DNA of 18,250 bases, from contig JANMXS010000057.1 of the NCBI GenBank assembly GCA_031394335.1, positions 1-18,250 of the forward strand. Reading direction: 5' to 3'. The translations under genes were made by a program, and so were the position numbers. This DNA is from UKL13-2 sp031394335. Lineage in GTDB: Bacteria > Pseudomonadota > Gammaproteobacteria > Burkholderiales > Usitatibacteraceae. Of the stretch, positions 1 through 7,813 are shown piece by piece; positions within the stretch are counted from its first letter, which is position 1, and each line of letters opens with the position of its first letter. The notes under the pieces are model-generated. The model was not told where the DNA came from. It made no database searches and saw only the letters and a program-made list of their open reading frames with translations.

Positions 1-7
1 GCCATTC

Positions 8-36
8 AAAAAAAGCCCGCTTAGGCGGGCTTTTTT
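8..36. terminator. bidirectional rho-independent terminator
   Basis: A perfect GCCCGC / GCGGGC stem (15-20 and 25-30) with the loop TTAG is flanked by an A-run on the left (8-14) and six T on the right (31-36). The A and T runs extend the stem and give a U-tail in either direction. It can end the leftward Kef-family gene and any gene entering from the left of the window. Confidence 0.88.
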
Positions 37-129
37 ATTTGTAGTTGCGAGCATTCCATTTACGGCGAAGGTGCATGTATAAAATACAAACCCCGCGCCC
101 AGATTGCCGTTCCAGCCATTTTTGCCCCA

Positions 130-150
130 AACGCCGCGCCAATAGGCGTT
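130..150 (-). other. small inverted repeat after the Kef-family gene
   Basis: AACGCC (130-135) and GGCGTT (145-150) form an inverted repeat ten bases beyond the antiporter stop codon. There is no U-run in the direction of transcription, so it is a weak terminator candidate. It may only protect the 3' end of the message, with the stronger terminator at 8-36 doing the work. The rest of 41-159 shows nothing I can name. Confidence 0.3.
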
Positions 151-159
151 CTGCGCAAT

Positions 160-2133
160 TCAACCCTGCATCACCCGCATCTCCGCCCTCGCCAGCGCTT
201 CCGGCGTGCCGGTCAGAATCAACACATCGGACACCTCCAGATACATATCCGCTGCGGGACTCACATCGCGTTTGCCATGGCGGCGCAGGGCGGTCAGGGT
301 GACGTTTATGTCGGCAAGGCTGAGGGCCTCAATGGTCTTGCCCACGGCGGCGGCACCGGCGTCAAGCATGATCGACTGCAAGCGCGGTTGCTGCGCGTCC
401 AGGGCGCTGTCATCGGCGTCGGTGGCGCCCGGATAGAAGCCGCGCATCAGTTGATAGCGTTCACTTCTTACGGTGCGCAACCGCGACAGTACGCGGTTGA
501 GCGGTACGCCCATCAGCAGCATGGTTTGCGTGGCGAGCATCAACGAGCCTTCGATCACTTCGGCGACGATTTCGACCGCGCCGGCGGATTTCAGTTTCTC
601 CACATCGGTATCGTCGAAGGTGCGCACGATCACCGGCACGTCCGGTCGCAACTCACGCACATGCGCGAGGATGGTCATCGCGGCATGCGTATCGGCAAAG
701 CTGACGACCACGGCCGACGCGCGTGCTAGTCCCGCTGCGGTCAGGACCGCCTTGCGCGTCGCGTCGCCGTACATCACCGAATCGCCTGCCGCCGCCGCTT
801 GCTTGACGCGCATCGGATCGGCGTCAAGGGCGATCACCGACATTTTTTCCAGCTCCAGAAAGCGCGCCAAACTTTGGCCGGAGCGACCGTAGCCGCAAAT
901 GATCACGTGGCCGCGCTGTGCCATCGCGCGAATCGACAGTTGCTGCAGTTGCACCGCGCGCACCTCCCACTCGCCCGCCACCAGATACAGCACGATCTTT
1001 TCGCTTTTGGCGAGCAGCAAAGGCGCCAGCAGCATCGAAAACAGCATGGCCGACAGCACTACCTGTAGCGTGGTGGCGGGGATCGCATTGACCTTGCCGG
1101 CCAGCGACAGCAGTACAAAACCAAATTCGCCGGCAGGCGCCAGCGCCAGAGCACAACGCAACGCCACTGCGCGATCGTTTTTGAAGACCAGGGCCAGCGC
1201 AACGATGATCGCGAACTTCAGCACCAGCAACGCAGCCAGCACCAGTAACACGACTCCGAAGCTATCGATAACGACCCTGAAATCGAGCAGCATGCCGACC
1301 GTGACGAAGAACAGGCCCAGCAGCACATCGCGGAACGGCTTGATGTAATCCTCAACCTGGTAGCGGTACTCGGTTTCCGAGATCAGCATGCCGGCCAGAA
1401 ACGCGCCCAGCGCCAGCGACAGCCCCGCCAGCTCGGTAGCCAGCGCCAGGCCCAGCGTGACGAACAGCACCGCGAGCACGAACAATTCAGATGATTTTTG
1501 CGCGGCGATGAGGTGAAACAGCGGCCGCATCACGCGCTGGCCGATGACGAGAATCAATGCCAGTGCGATGCCGGCCTTCAACAGCGCAACGCCGATTTCA
1601 AACACGATCTCCTGGCCGGGCAGCGCCAACGCGGGTACCAGTACCAGCAGGGGGATGACGGCCAGATCCTGAAACAGCAGCACACCCATGATCTGACGTC
1701 CGTGTGCCGAATGCAGCTGGGTTTGTTCGGCGAGCACCTTGGAAATGATCGCCGTCGACGACATCGCGATCACCCCGCCCAGCACCAGACTGGCTTGCCA
1801 GGATTGTCCGGCGAGCAGGGCAATCGCCATTACCACCAGCAGGGTACCCAGCACCTGGGTACTGCCGAAGCCCAAGACGATATGGCGCATGGCTTTCAGT
1901 TGCGGCAACGAAAACTCGAGGCCGATCGAGAACATCAGGAATACCACGCCGAATTCGGCGAGATAACGGGTATCGGCGGATTCGGGCACAAACGCCAGGG
2001 CATGCGGGCCGATCAGCACGCCCAGCACCAGATAGCCCAGGATCGGCGGCATGCTGAGGCGCCGGAAAATGACCACAGTGACCACCGCCGTGGCCAGCAG
2101 GATCACCACCAGCGAGAGCGTGGAGTGGGGCAT
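160..2133 (-). CDS. Kef-type cation:proton antiporter (CPA2) with RCK domains
   Basis: Inner-membrane monovalent cation/proton antiporter, probably K+ efflux, of the KefB/KefC/YbaL group. Residues 1-380 are hydrophobic with many membrane segments and carry the CPA2 motifs QDLAVIP (near 156) and GEFGF (near 336). A cytoplasmic TrkA-N/RCK domain follows, with the nucleotide-binding motif GYGRSGQ near 415 and YGDAT near 456. A TrkA-C-like region lies at about 585-655. The length of 657 residues fits full-length family members. I chose ATG at 2133: an AAAAGGG ribosome site ends five bases before it, whereas the TTG at 2136 would be too close. It is divergent from kdsD across 60 bases. No KefF-like partner is next to it, so assignment to KefB or KefC is not possible. 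Substrate and glutathione control are inferred from family only. Confidence 0.93.
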   Translation of the reverse strand: MPHSTLSLVVILLATAVVTVVIFRRLSMPPILGYLVLGVLIGPHALAFVPESADTRYLAEFGVVFLMFSIGLEFSLPQLKAMRHIVLGFGSTQVLGTLLVVMAIALLAGQSWQASLVLGGVIAMSSTAIISKVLAEQTQLHSAHGRQIMGVLLFQDLAVIPLLVLVPALALPGQEIVFEIGVALLKAGIALALILVIGQRVMRPLFHLIAAQKSSELFVLAVLFVTLGLALATELAGLSLALGAFLAGMLISETEYRYQVEDYIKPFRDVLLGLFFVTVGMLLDFRVVIDSFGVVLLVLAALLVLKFAIIVALALVFKNDRAVALRCALALAPAGEFGFVLLSLAGKVNAIPATTLQVVLSAMLFSMLLAPLLLAKSEKIVLYLVAGEWEVRAVQLQQLSIRAMAQRGHVIICGYGRSGQSLARFLELEKMSVIALDADPMRVKQAAAAGDSVMYGDATRKAVLTAAGLARASAVVVSFADTHAAMTILAHVRELRPDVPVIVRTFDDTDVEKLKSAGAVEIVAEVIEGSLMLATQTMLLMGVPLNRVLSRLRTVRSERYQLMRGFYPGATDADDSALDAQQPRLQSIMLDAGAAAVGKTIEALSLADINVTLTALRRHGKRDVSPAADMYLEVSDVLILTGTPEALARAEMRVMQG

Positions 2134-2193
2134 CAATACCCTTTTGGATGGTTCGACCGTGTTATTTGCAGGCTAAGACATTACAATCTCATC

Positions 2194-3210
2194 ATGCAGA
2201 GTCTATTACAACCCCGTTCCATCGCCGACACCGCGCGCACCCTGGCGTTGGCCCGCGAAACTTTTGAAATCGAAGCCGATGCCGTGCGCGGACTGTCAGC
2301 GAAGCTAGGCGACAGTTTTATTGCCGCGCACAAATTGCTGTTCGAGGTGGTCGCGCGCAAAGGGCGCGTGGTCGTCACCGGCATGGGCAAGAGCGGCCAT
2401 GTCGGTGGCAAAATTGCTTCAACGCTGGCGTCGACCGGTACCCCGGCATTCTTCATGCACCCGGGCGAAGCCAGTCACGGTGATCTCGGCATGATCACCC
2501 GGGACGATGTGGTGATCGCCATTTCCAACTCCGGCGAGTCCGATGAAATCCTCAAAATCCTGCCACAGTTAAAGCGGCGCGGCACGCCCGTCATCGCCAT
2601 CACCGGCAAGCCCAATTCAACGCTCGCGCAGGCAGCCACGGTGCATCTGGATGCCGGCGTCGAAAAAGAAGCCTGTCCGCTCAACCTGGCGCCCACCGCC
2701 AGCACCACCGCCACACTGGCGCTGGGTGACGCATTGGCGGTAACCCTGCTGGATGCGCGCGGCTTCGGCGAAGAAGATTACGCCATGCATCATCCCGGCG
2801 GCTCGCTGGGCCGCCGCCTGCTCGTGCATGTGAGCGATGTGATGGTGGCGGGGGACCGGCTTCCCAAAGTGTCCGGCGACGCGTTCCTTCCTCAAGCGAT
2901 TCTGGAAATGTCGCGCAAAGGCCTGGGAATGACGGCGGTGGTCGACGCCAACGAAACTTTGCTCGGTGTGTTCAGCGACGGCGATTTGCGTCGCGCGCTG
3001 GAAACCCACGACAATATTCGTACCGTCCGTGTTGCCGACGTGATGACCAAAACACCGAAGACCATCACTGCCGACAAGTTAGCGGCGGAAGCGGCGGAAT
3101 TGATTCAGCGTTATAAAATCGGCTCCAGCGGCTTGCTGGTAATCGACGCCAACGGAAAACTGACCGGTGCGGTGCATGTGCTCGACTTGATGCGCATGGG
3201 TGTGCTTTGA
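2194..3210 (+). CDS. kdsD: D-arabinose 5-phosphate isomerase KdsD
   Basis: Cytoplasmic enzyme converting D-ribulose 5-phosphate to D-arabinose 5-phosphate, the first committed step to KDO for lipopolysaccharide. The 338 residues match the family's usual length near 330. A SIS sugar-isomerase domain spans about 45-180, with the motifs VTGMGKSGHVG (61-71), HPGEASHGDLG (89-99) and SNSGESDEI (111-119). HHPGGSLGRRLL follows at 199-210. Two CBS domains occupy roughly 212-270 and 282-335, as in KdsD/KpsF. The ATG at 2194 is preferred because the protein then begins with the usual short N-terminus. The open frame continues upstream, but that part is antisense to the antiporter and resembles no protein. 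No clear Shine-Dalgarno precedes the ATG. kdsC follows with a 4-base overlap, so the two are very likely translationally coupled. Confidence 0.95.
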   Translation: MQSLLQPRSIADTARTLALARETFEIEADAVRGLSAKLGDSFIAAHKLLFEVVARKGRVVVTGMGKSGHVGGKIASTLASTGTPAFFMHPGEASHGDLGMITRDDVVIAISNSGESDEILKILPQLKRRGTPVIAITGKPNSTLAQAATVHLDAGVEKEACPLNLAPTASTTATLALGDALAVTLLDARGFGEEDYAMHHPGGSLGRRLLVHVSDVMVAGDRLPKVSGDAFLPQAILEMSRKGLGMTAVVDANETLLGVFSDGDLRRALETHDNIRTVRVADVMTKTPKTITADKLAAEAAELIQRYKIGSSGLLVIDANGKLTGAVHVLDLMRMGVL

Positions 3211-3743
3211 CTGATCTGAAACCGGAAATCATTGCGCGCATTCGCAACGTCAAGCTGGCGGTATTCGATGTTGACGGTGTGATGACCGATGGTTCGCTGA
3301 ACTATGGGCCGGATGGCGAAACCATCAAGACCTTCAATACGCTCGACGGACATGGCATGAAAATGCTGCAAAAAAGCGGAGTCGAGATCGCGATCATTTC
3401 GGGTCGCCAGTCGCAAGCGCTGGCGCGGCGTGCCAGTGATTTGGGCATTGCCCATTTGTTTCCGGGTGTTGACGACAAGGGCAAGGTTTTTTTGGAATTG
3501 TTGAAAAAGCTAGGGCTTGAGGCGCTACAGGTGGCGAGCATCGGTGACGATGTGGTGGACCTGCCGATTTTAACGCGCTGCGGGTTTTCTGCAGCCGTGC
3601 CGGCGGCACCAGAGTTTGTGCAAAAGCGTGTGCATTACGTTACCCAGGCGCATGGCGGGCATGGCGCGGTTCGCGAGTTTTGCGACCTGATCATGCAGGC
3701 TCAGGGCACGCAGGACGCTGCCTTGGCGAAGTATTTGCAATAG
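3207..3743 (+). CDS. kdsC: KDO 8-phosphate phosphatase KdsC
   Basis: HAD-superfamily phosphatase that removes phosphate from KDO 8-phosphate, two steps after KdsD in the same pathway. All HAD motifs are visible: DVDGVMTDG with the catalytic aspartates D21 and D23, ISGRQS at 64-69 (motif II), K91 within DDKGK (motif III) and GDDVVDLP at 113-120 (motif IV). The 178 residues and absence of a large cap domain are typical of the tetrameric KdsC type. The start is TTG at 3207, overlapping the kdsD stop in the sequence TTGA. The first in-frame ATG with a useful position would cut off the DxD motif or leave almost no N-terminus, so TTG is favoured. The genes usually found after kdsC (lptC, lptA, lptB) are not here. 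Confidence 0.95.
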   Translation: MTDLKPEIIARIRNVKLAVFDVDGVMTDGSLNYGPDGETIKTFNTLDGHGMKMLQKSGVEIAIISGRQSQALARRASDLGIAHLFPGVDDKGKVFLELLKKLGLEALQVASIGDDVVDLPILTRCGFSAAVPAAPEFVQKRVHYVTQAHGGHGAVREFCDLIMQAQGTQDAALAKYLQ

Positions 3744-3756
3744 GCCGGGATTCGCG

Positions 3757-4182
3757 ATGCTTTACGTTAAATCGTTCCACATCATTTTCATGGTCGCCTG
3801 GTTTGCCGGCCTGTTCTACATGCCGCGCCTGTTTGTCTATCACGCCATGGCGCAAGACAAAATTTCCATTGATCGTTTCAAGCTCATGGAGCGCAAGCTT
3901 TACTTCGGCATCATGACGCCGTGCATGGCCATCACCATCGTGCTTGGCATGTGGTTGTTGGTGGGCTATAACATTGGCGCCGGACAGGCGTGGATGTACG
4001 CCAAGCTCGCCCTGGTGCTGGTGCTGATCGCCCAGCATTTTTATCTCGGCAAGCTGATGATGGATTTTCGCGATGAACGCAACAAGCACAGCCATGTGTT
4101 CTATCGTTGGCTGAATGAAATTCCAACACTGCCGGCACTGATCGCAATCGTCATTCTGGTCATCGTAAAACCAGTGTTTTGA
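3757..4182 (+). CDS. hemJ: HemJ-type protoporphyrinogen IX oxidase
   Basis: Small membrane protein of the HemJ/UPF0093 family, which oxidises protoporphyrinogen IX to protoporphyrin IX in haem synthesis. The 141 residues hold four hydrophobic segments (about 5-22, 52-70, 80-98 and 122-141). The N-terminal signature is VKSFHIIFMVAWFAGLFYMP, and H8 falls at the conserved haem-ligand type position. K83 in MYAKL is a second conserved family position. The ATG at 3757 has GGGA eight bases before it and lies 13 bases after kdsC, so it is probably cotranscribed with the KDO genes although the pathways are unrelated. The family is clear. The enzymatic role comes from work on other HemJ proteins and is inferred for this organism. 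Confidence 0.9.
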   Translation: MLYVKSFHIIFMVAWFAGLFYMPRLFVYHAMAQDKISIDRFKLMERKLYFGIMTPCMAITIVLGMWLLVGYNIGAGQAWMYAKLALVLVLIAQHFYLGKLMMDFRDERNKHSHVFYRWLNEIPTLPALIAIVILVIVKPVF

Positions 4183-4244
4183 CGACACTGCCCCTGCCAT
4201 ATTTGCTGCTTCACTAATGCCGCATCATCAAACCGAGTCATTCA

Positions 4245-5408
4245 TTGGAAAAATTCTTCGCCCCCTGCCCTCGTGGCCTGTCTGCTCCGCTCGCGCAGGA
4301 GCTGGCGCTGCTGGGCGCGCAACATATCAAGGCAGATGATTCCGGCGTCGCCTTTGAAGGTACGCTGGTTGATGCTTATCGGGTCAACCTGCAGTCGCGC
4401 ATTGCCAGTCGGGTGCTGTGGCAACTGGCACATTTTCCGTACGGCGAAGAACAGCATATTTACGACGCGGTATTTTTGCTGCCATGGACGCAATTGTTCG
4501 AGGTTTCGCACACCATCAAGGTCGAAATAAACGCGGTTCGCTGTCCGTTGAAAAGCCTCGATTTCATTACCTTGCGCATCAAGGATGCGGTCTGTGACAA
4601 ATTTCGGGAAGTGGTCGGTTCACGTCCTTCGGTGGCGACGCGCGAGCCGGATGTTCGCGTCCATGCCTTTCTGGATGCGACCCACGCCTGGATTTACCTC
4701 GATCTATCCGGCGAGCCGCTGTTCAAGCGCGGTTCGCGCGAGCACACCGGTACCGCGCCGCTGAAGAAAAATCTGGCAGCCGGCATCATTGCCCTGAGCG
4801 GCTGGAAGCCGGATGAAGCATTTCTGGATCCGATGTGCGGTAGCGGAACATTCCTGATCGAGGCGGCTGAAATCGCGCTGAATATTGCGCCGGGCGCGAC
4901 GCGGGAGTTTTCGTTTCAGAAGTTGAAGAATTTCGACGCGGCAGCGTGGAGCAAGATGCTGAGCGAGGCACGCGCGGCGGAAAAACCCAAGACGCTGCTG
5001 TCGATTTATGGCTCCGATATGTACGGCTATGCGCTCGATGACGCCTTCGCCAATCTGGAAGCCAATGGCCTGGTTGATTGTGTGCGACTCAAGCAGGCCA
5101 ATGTGCTGGAAATCTCCGCGCCCGAGCCTGAAGGTGTGCTGGTGACCAATCCGCCCTACGGCGAGCGGCTGGGCGAAACGGCGGAACTTACCGAGCTATA
5201 CCCAAAGCTGGGCGATTTGCTGAAACAGAAATTTGCCGGCTGGCGCGCCTATTTCTTTACCGGCGACACCGGCTTGCCGAAGGGGGTGCGCCTCTCCGCC
5301 TCGAAGAAAACACCGCTGTTCAACGGCAAGATCGAATGCCGTCTTTACGAGTACAAGGTAATTGCCGGCAGCAACCGCCGCGCGCCGCCCACCGAAGATA
5401 AAACATAA
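4245..5408 (+). CDS. rlmL: RlmL-like 23S rRNA (guanine-N2) methyltransferase
   Basis: Class I SAM-dependent methyltransferase with an N-terminal RNA-binding THUMP domain (about 45-155) and a catalytic domain (about 160-375). Signature motifs are FLDPMCGSGTF (193-203, SAM binding) and VTNPPYGER (300-308, the NPPY catalytic motif of N-methyltransferases). It matches the N-terminal RlmL half of E. coli RlmKL/YcbY, which makes m2G2445. At 387 residues it lacks the RlmK half that makes m7G2069. The start is TTG at 4245. The next residues, EKFFAPCPRGL, align with the usual start of the family, and no in-frame ATG lies upstream. The ribosome site is poor. It lies 62 bases after hemJ and converges on pilU. 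The exact modified base is inferred. Confidence 0.88.
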   Translation: MEKFFAPCPRGLSAPLAQELALLGAQHIKADDSGVAFEGTLVDAYRVNLQSRIASRVLWQLAHFPYGEEQHIYDAVFLLPWTQLFEVSHTIKVEINAVRCPLKSLDFITLRIKDAVCDKFREVVGSRPSVATREPDVRVHAFLDATHAWIYLDLSGEPLFKRGSREHTGTAPLKKNLAAGIIALSGWKPDEAFLDPMCGSGTFLIEAAEIALNIAPGATREFSFQKLKNFDAAAWSKMLSEARAAEKPKTLLSIYGSDMYGYALDDAFANLEANGLVDCVRLKQANVLEISAPEPEGVLVTNPPYGERLGETAELTELYPKLGDLLKQKFAGWRAYFFTGDTGLPKGVRLSASKKTPLFNGKIECRLYEYKVIAGSNRRAPPTEDKT

Positions 5409-5409
5409 C

Positions 5410-5447
5410 GCGGCTTCGTCACTGGACGGGCAGGTGAAGCGCGCCGC
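5410..5447. terminator. candidate hairpin between convergent rlmL and pilU
   Basis: The short convergent gap carries GCGGC near 5410-5414 and GCCGC at 5443-5447. Further pairing of the TTC..CAC side with GTG..GAA gives an imperfect hairpin that fills the gap. There is no U-run, so it may be a weak or factor-assisted terminator, or a 3'-end stabiliser for both messages. The left end is uncertain by one base. Confidence 0.35.
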
Positions 5448-6587
5448 TTACTTGACGATTTCCAGGTGCTCCATGCCGGCCGCCAGATCCTTATCCTTCG
5501 ATAATTTGCCTTCAAGTTTTATCTTCAGGCGCAGATCGTTCAGCGAATCGGCGTTGCGCAGCGCGTCTTCATAGGTAATCATGTCGGCTTCGAACAGGTC
5601 GAATAGCGCCATGTCGAAAGTCTGCATGCCGATTTCTCGCGAGCGCTTCATCACTTCCTTGATCTCGTGCACTTCGCCCTTGAAAATCAAATCCTGAATC
5701 AACGGTGAGTTGAGCAGGATTTCAATCGCGGCGACGCGGCCCTTGCCTTCTTTCTTCGCAATCAGGCGCTGCGAAACGAAGGCCTTCAGGTTAAGCGAAA
5801 GGTCCATCAGCAGCTGGTGGCGGCGTTCTTCGGGGAAGAAGTTGATGATGCGATCCAGCGCCTGGTTGGTCGAGTTGGCGTGCAACGTCGACATGCACAG
5901 GTGGCCGGTTTCGGCGAAGGCGATGGCGTAATCCATGGTTTCGCGATCGCGAATTTCACCAATCAAAATGACATCCGGTGCCTGGCGCAGGGTGTTTTTC
6001 AGCGCGGTGAACCAGTTGTCGGTATCGACGCCGATTTCGCGCTGTGTGACCACGCAATTCTTGTGCTCGTGTACATACTCCACCGGGTCTTCAATGGTGA
6101 TGATATGGCCGTAACTGTTTTCATTGCGATAGCCGATCATCGCCGCCAGCGTGGTCGACTTGCCGGAACCGGTGCCGCCGACCAGTATGACCAGGCCGCG
6201 TTTGGTCATGACCACATCCTTCAGCACCGGGGGCAGGCCGAGATCTTCCATTTTCGGGATGGTGGTGGTGATGGTACGCATCACCAAACCGACGCGTCCC
6301 TGCTGGACAAATGCGTTTACGCGAAAGCGGCCAATGCCGGCTGGCGCAATGGCGAAGTTGCATTCCTTGGTGGCTTCGAACTCCGCAGTCTGCTTGTCCG
6401 TCATCACCGAGCGGGCAATTTCGCCGGTATGCATGGGGGAGAGACTGGACTGTGACACCGGGGTCATCTTGCCGTCGATTTTCATTGCGGGCGGAAAGCC
6501 GGCGGTGATGAAAAGATCGGACCCTTTTTTCGCGACCATCGCGCGCAACAACTCGTGCACAAATTTGAGGGCTTGTTCGCGTTCCAT
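5448..6587 (-). CDS. pilU: type IV pilus retraction ATPase PilU
   Basis: PilT-like secretion ATPase acting at the cytoplasmic base of type IV pili. In species studied, PilU helps PilT retract pili under load and depends on PilT. The N-terminal domain covers about 1-110. The RecA-like domain holds Walker A GGTGSGKST (137-145), Asp box TIEDPVE (164-170), Walker B VILIGEIRD (206-214) and His box GHLCMSTLHANS (228-239). At 379 residues it is longer than PilT, as expected, and lacks PilT's AIRNLIRE. It begins MEREQALKFVHELL, which is PilU-like. ATG at 6587 has AGGAG five bases before it. It is downstream of pilT with a 42-base gap containing two hairpins. Confidence 0.95.
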   Translation of the reverse strand: MEREQALKFVHELLRAMVAKKGSDLFITAGFPPAMKIDGKMTPVSQSSLSPMHTGEIARSVMTDKQTAEFEATKECNFAIAPAGIGRFRVNAFVQQGRVGLVMRTITTTIPKMEDLGLPPVLKDVVMTKRGLVILVGGTGSGKSTTLAAMIGYRNENSYGHIITIEDPVEYVHEHKNCVVTQREIGVDTDNWFTALKNTLRQAPDVILIGEIRDRETMDYAIAFAETGHLCMSTLHANSTNQALDRIINFFPEERRHQLLMDLSLNLKAFVSQRLIAKKEGKGRVAAIEILLNSPLIQDLIFKGEVHEIKEVMKRSREIGMQTFDMALFDLFEADMITYEDALRNADSLNDLRLKIKLEGKLSKDKDLAAGMEHLEIVK

Positions 6588-6599
6588 GCTGGCTCCTGT

Positions 6600-6613
6600 C
6601 GGGGCGTGCCCCG
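6600..6613 (-). promoter_or_regulatory. hairpin beside the pilU ribosome site
   Basis: CGGGG (6600-6604) and CCCCG (6609-6613) form a five-base GC-only stem with a four-base loop. In the pilU message it ends two bases before the AGGAG ribosome site (6593-6597). Ribosome access or decay could be affected. The pairing is seen directly and any role is inference. Confidence 0.45.
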
Positions 6614-6624
6614 CTATTGATAGT

Positions 6625-6637
6625 CGGGTCTAACCCG
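6625..6637 (-). promoter_or_regulatory. hairpin with the pilT stop codon in its loop
   Basis: CGGGT (6625-6629) and ACCCG (6633-6637) pair perfectly. The three-base loop is exactly the TAG stop of pilT (6630-6632). Ribosomes finishing pilT must melt it. Its inner arms could alternatively pair with the next hairpin at 6600-6613. Confidence 0.45.
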
Positions 6638-7673
6638 CGAAGGTGTCTTTATTGGCGGCCTTGTTGCGCGCTTCAGCCACGGTGATGACATTGCGCCTGA
6701 CGAGATCGGCGAGGCATTGGTCCATGGTCTGCATGCCGAGCGCCTGACCGGTCTGGATCGCGGAGTACATCTGCGCGATTTTCGACTCGCGGATCAGGTT
6801 GCGGATGGCGGGCGTGCCGATCATTATTTCATGCGCTGCAACCCGGCCGTTGCCGTCCTTGGTTTTGCACAGCGTCTGCGAAATCACCGCGCGCAGCGAC
6901 TCTGACAACATCGCGCGGATCATTTCCTTTTCGGCGGCCGGGAACACGTCGATGATCCGGTCGACGGTCTTGGCGGCAGACGAGGTATGCAGCGTACCGA
7001 ATACCAGGTGGCCGGTTTCGGCCGCCGTCATCGCCAGGCGGATGGTTTCCAGATCACGCATTTCGCCGACCAGAATGATGTCCGGGTCCTCGCGCAGCGC
7101 CGAGCGCAGCGCATTGGCGAACGACAGCGTGTGCGGGCCGACCTCGCGCTGGTTGATCAGGCACTTCTTTGATTCGTGCACGAATTCGATCGGGTCTTCA
7201 ACGGTCAGAATATGGCCGAACTCATTCTCGTTGATGTAGTTGACCATGGCTGCCAGCGTGGTCGATTTGCCGGAACCGGTCGGACCGGTCACCAGCACCA
7301 TGCCGCGCGGCTGGTTGGAAATTTCCTGAAAACTTTTCGGCGCGTTAAGGTCTTCCAGCGACAAGATCTTTGACGGAATCGTCCGCATCACCGCACCCGA
7401 GCCGCGCTGGTGATTGAAGGCGTTGACGCGGAAGCGGGCCAGGTTGGGGATTTCGAAGGAAAAATCGCACTCCAGATTTTCTTCGTATTGTTTGCGCTGG
7501 CCGTCGTTCATGATGTCGTACACCATGCCGTGCACGTCTTCGTGGGTCAGCGCCGGGACGTTAATGCGGCGCACATCGCCATGTACCCGGATCATCGGCG
7601 GCAAGCCCGCGGAGAGGTGCAAATCGGATGCCTTGTTTTTCACGCCAAAGGCCAGGAGTTCTGCGATTTCCAT
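6630..7673 (-). CDS. pilT: type IV pilus retraction ATPase PilT
   Basis: Hexameric ATPase that powers pilus retraction and twitching motility. The 347 residues match canonical PilT. Motifs in order: Walker A GPTGSGKST (130-138), Asp box TVEDPIE (157-163), Walker B DIILVGEMRD (198-207), His box GHLVFGTLHTSS (221-232), and the PilT hallmark AIRNLIRE (289-296), which is needed for retraction in studied homologues. ATG at 7673 has a GGGGAAAG ribosome site about five bases before it. It is transcribed with pilU and diverges from yggS across 140 bases, the usual arrangement in betaproteobacteria. The pilus assembly genes themselves are not in the window. Confidence 0.97.
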   Translation of the reverse strand: MEIAELLAFGVKNKASDLHLSAGLPPMIRVHGDVRRINVPALTHEDVHGMVYDIMNDGQRKQYEENLECDFSFEIPNLARFRVNAFNHQRGSGAVMRTIPSKILSLEDLNAPKSFQEISNQPRGMVLVTGPTGSGKSTTLAAMVNYINENEFGHILTVEDPIEFVHESKKCLINQREVGPHTLSFANALRSALREDPDIILVGEMRDLETIRLAMTAAETGHLVFGTLHTSSAAKTVDRIIDVFPAAEKEMIRAMLSESLRAVISQTLCKTKDGNGRVAAHEIMIGTPAIRNLIRESKIAQMYSAIQTGQALGMQTMDQCLADLVRRNVITVAEARNKAANKDTFAG

Positions 7674-7813
7674 TTATACTTTCCCCAGTTTTCGATATCT
7701 GCGCGTGGTGGCTTGCAAGCAGACATATTGCCCACACAGGTTGCCCGGCGCGCCAGCAACGACGCGTAACTTCGCAAGTTTACCCTCTATGGCCGCAGTT
7801 TTGCCGCTTGATT

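Noticed and set aside
1498..2193. Upstream extension of the kdsD reading frame
   Set aside because: It is antisense to the Kef-family gene and would give KdsD a 232-residue His/Gln-rich leader unknown in the family.
5817..6455. 212-codon frame on the plus strand across pilU
   Set aside because: It is antisense to PilU, whose Walker and His boxes are intact, and has no family features.
7674..7813. Promoters for the divergent pilT and yggS genes
   Set aside because: No -35/-10 pair with acceptable spacing and no sigma-54 site could be picked out convincingly on either strand.
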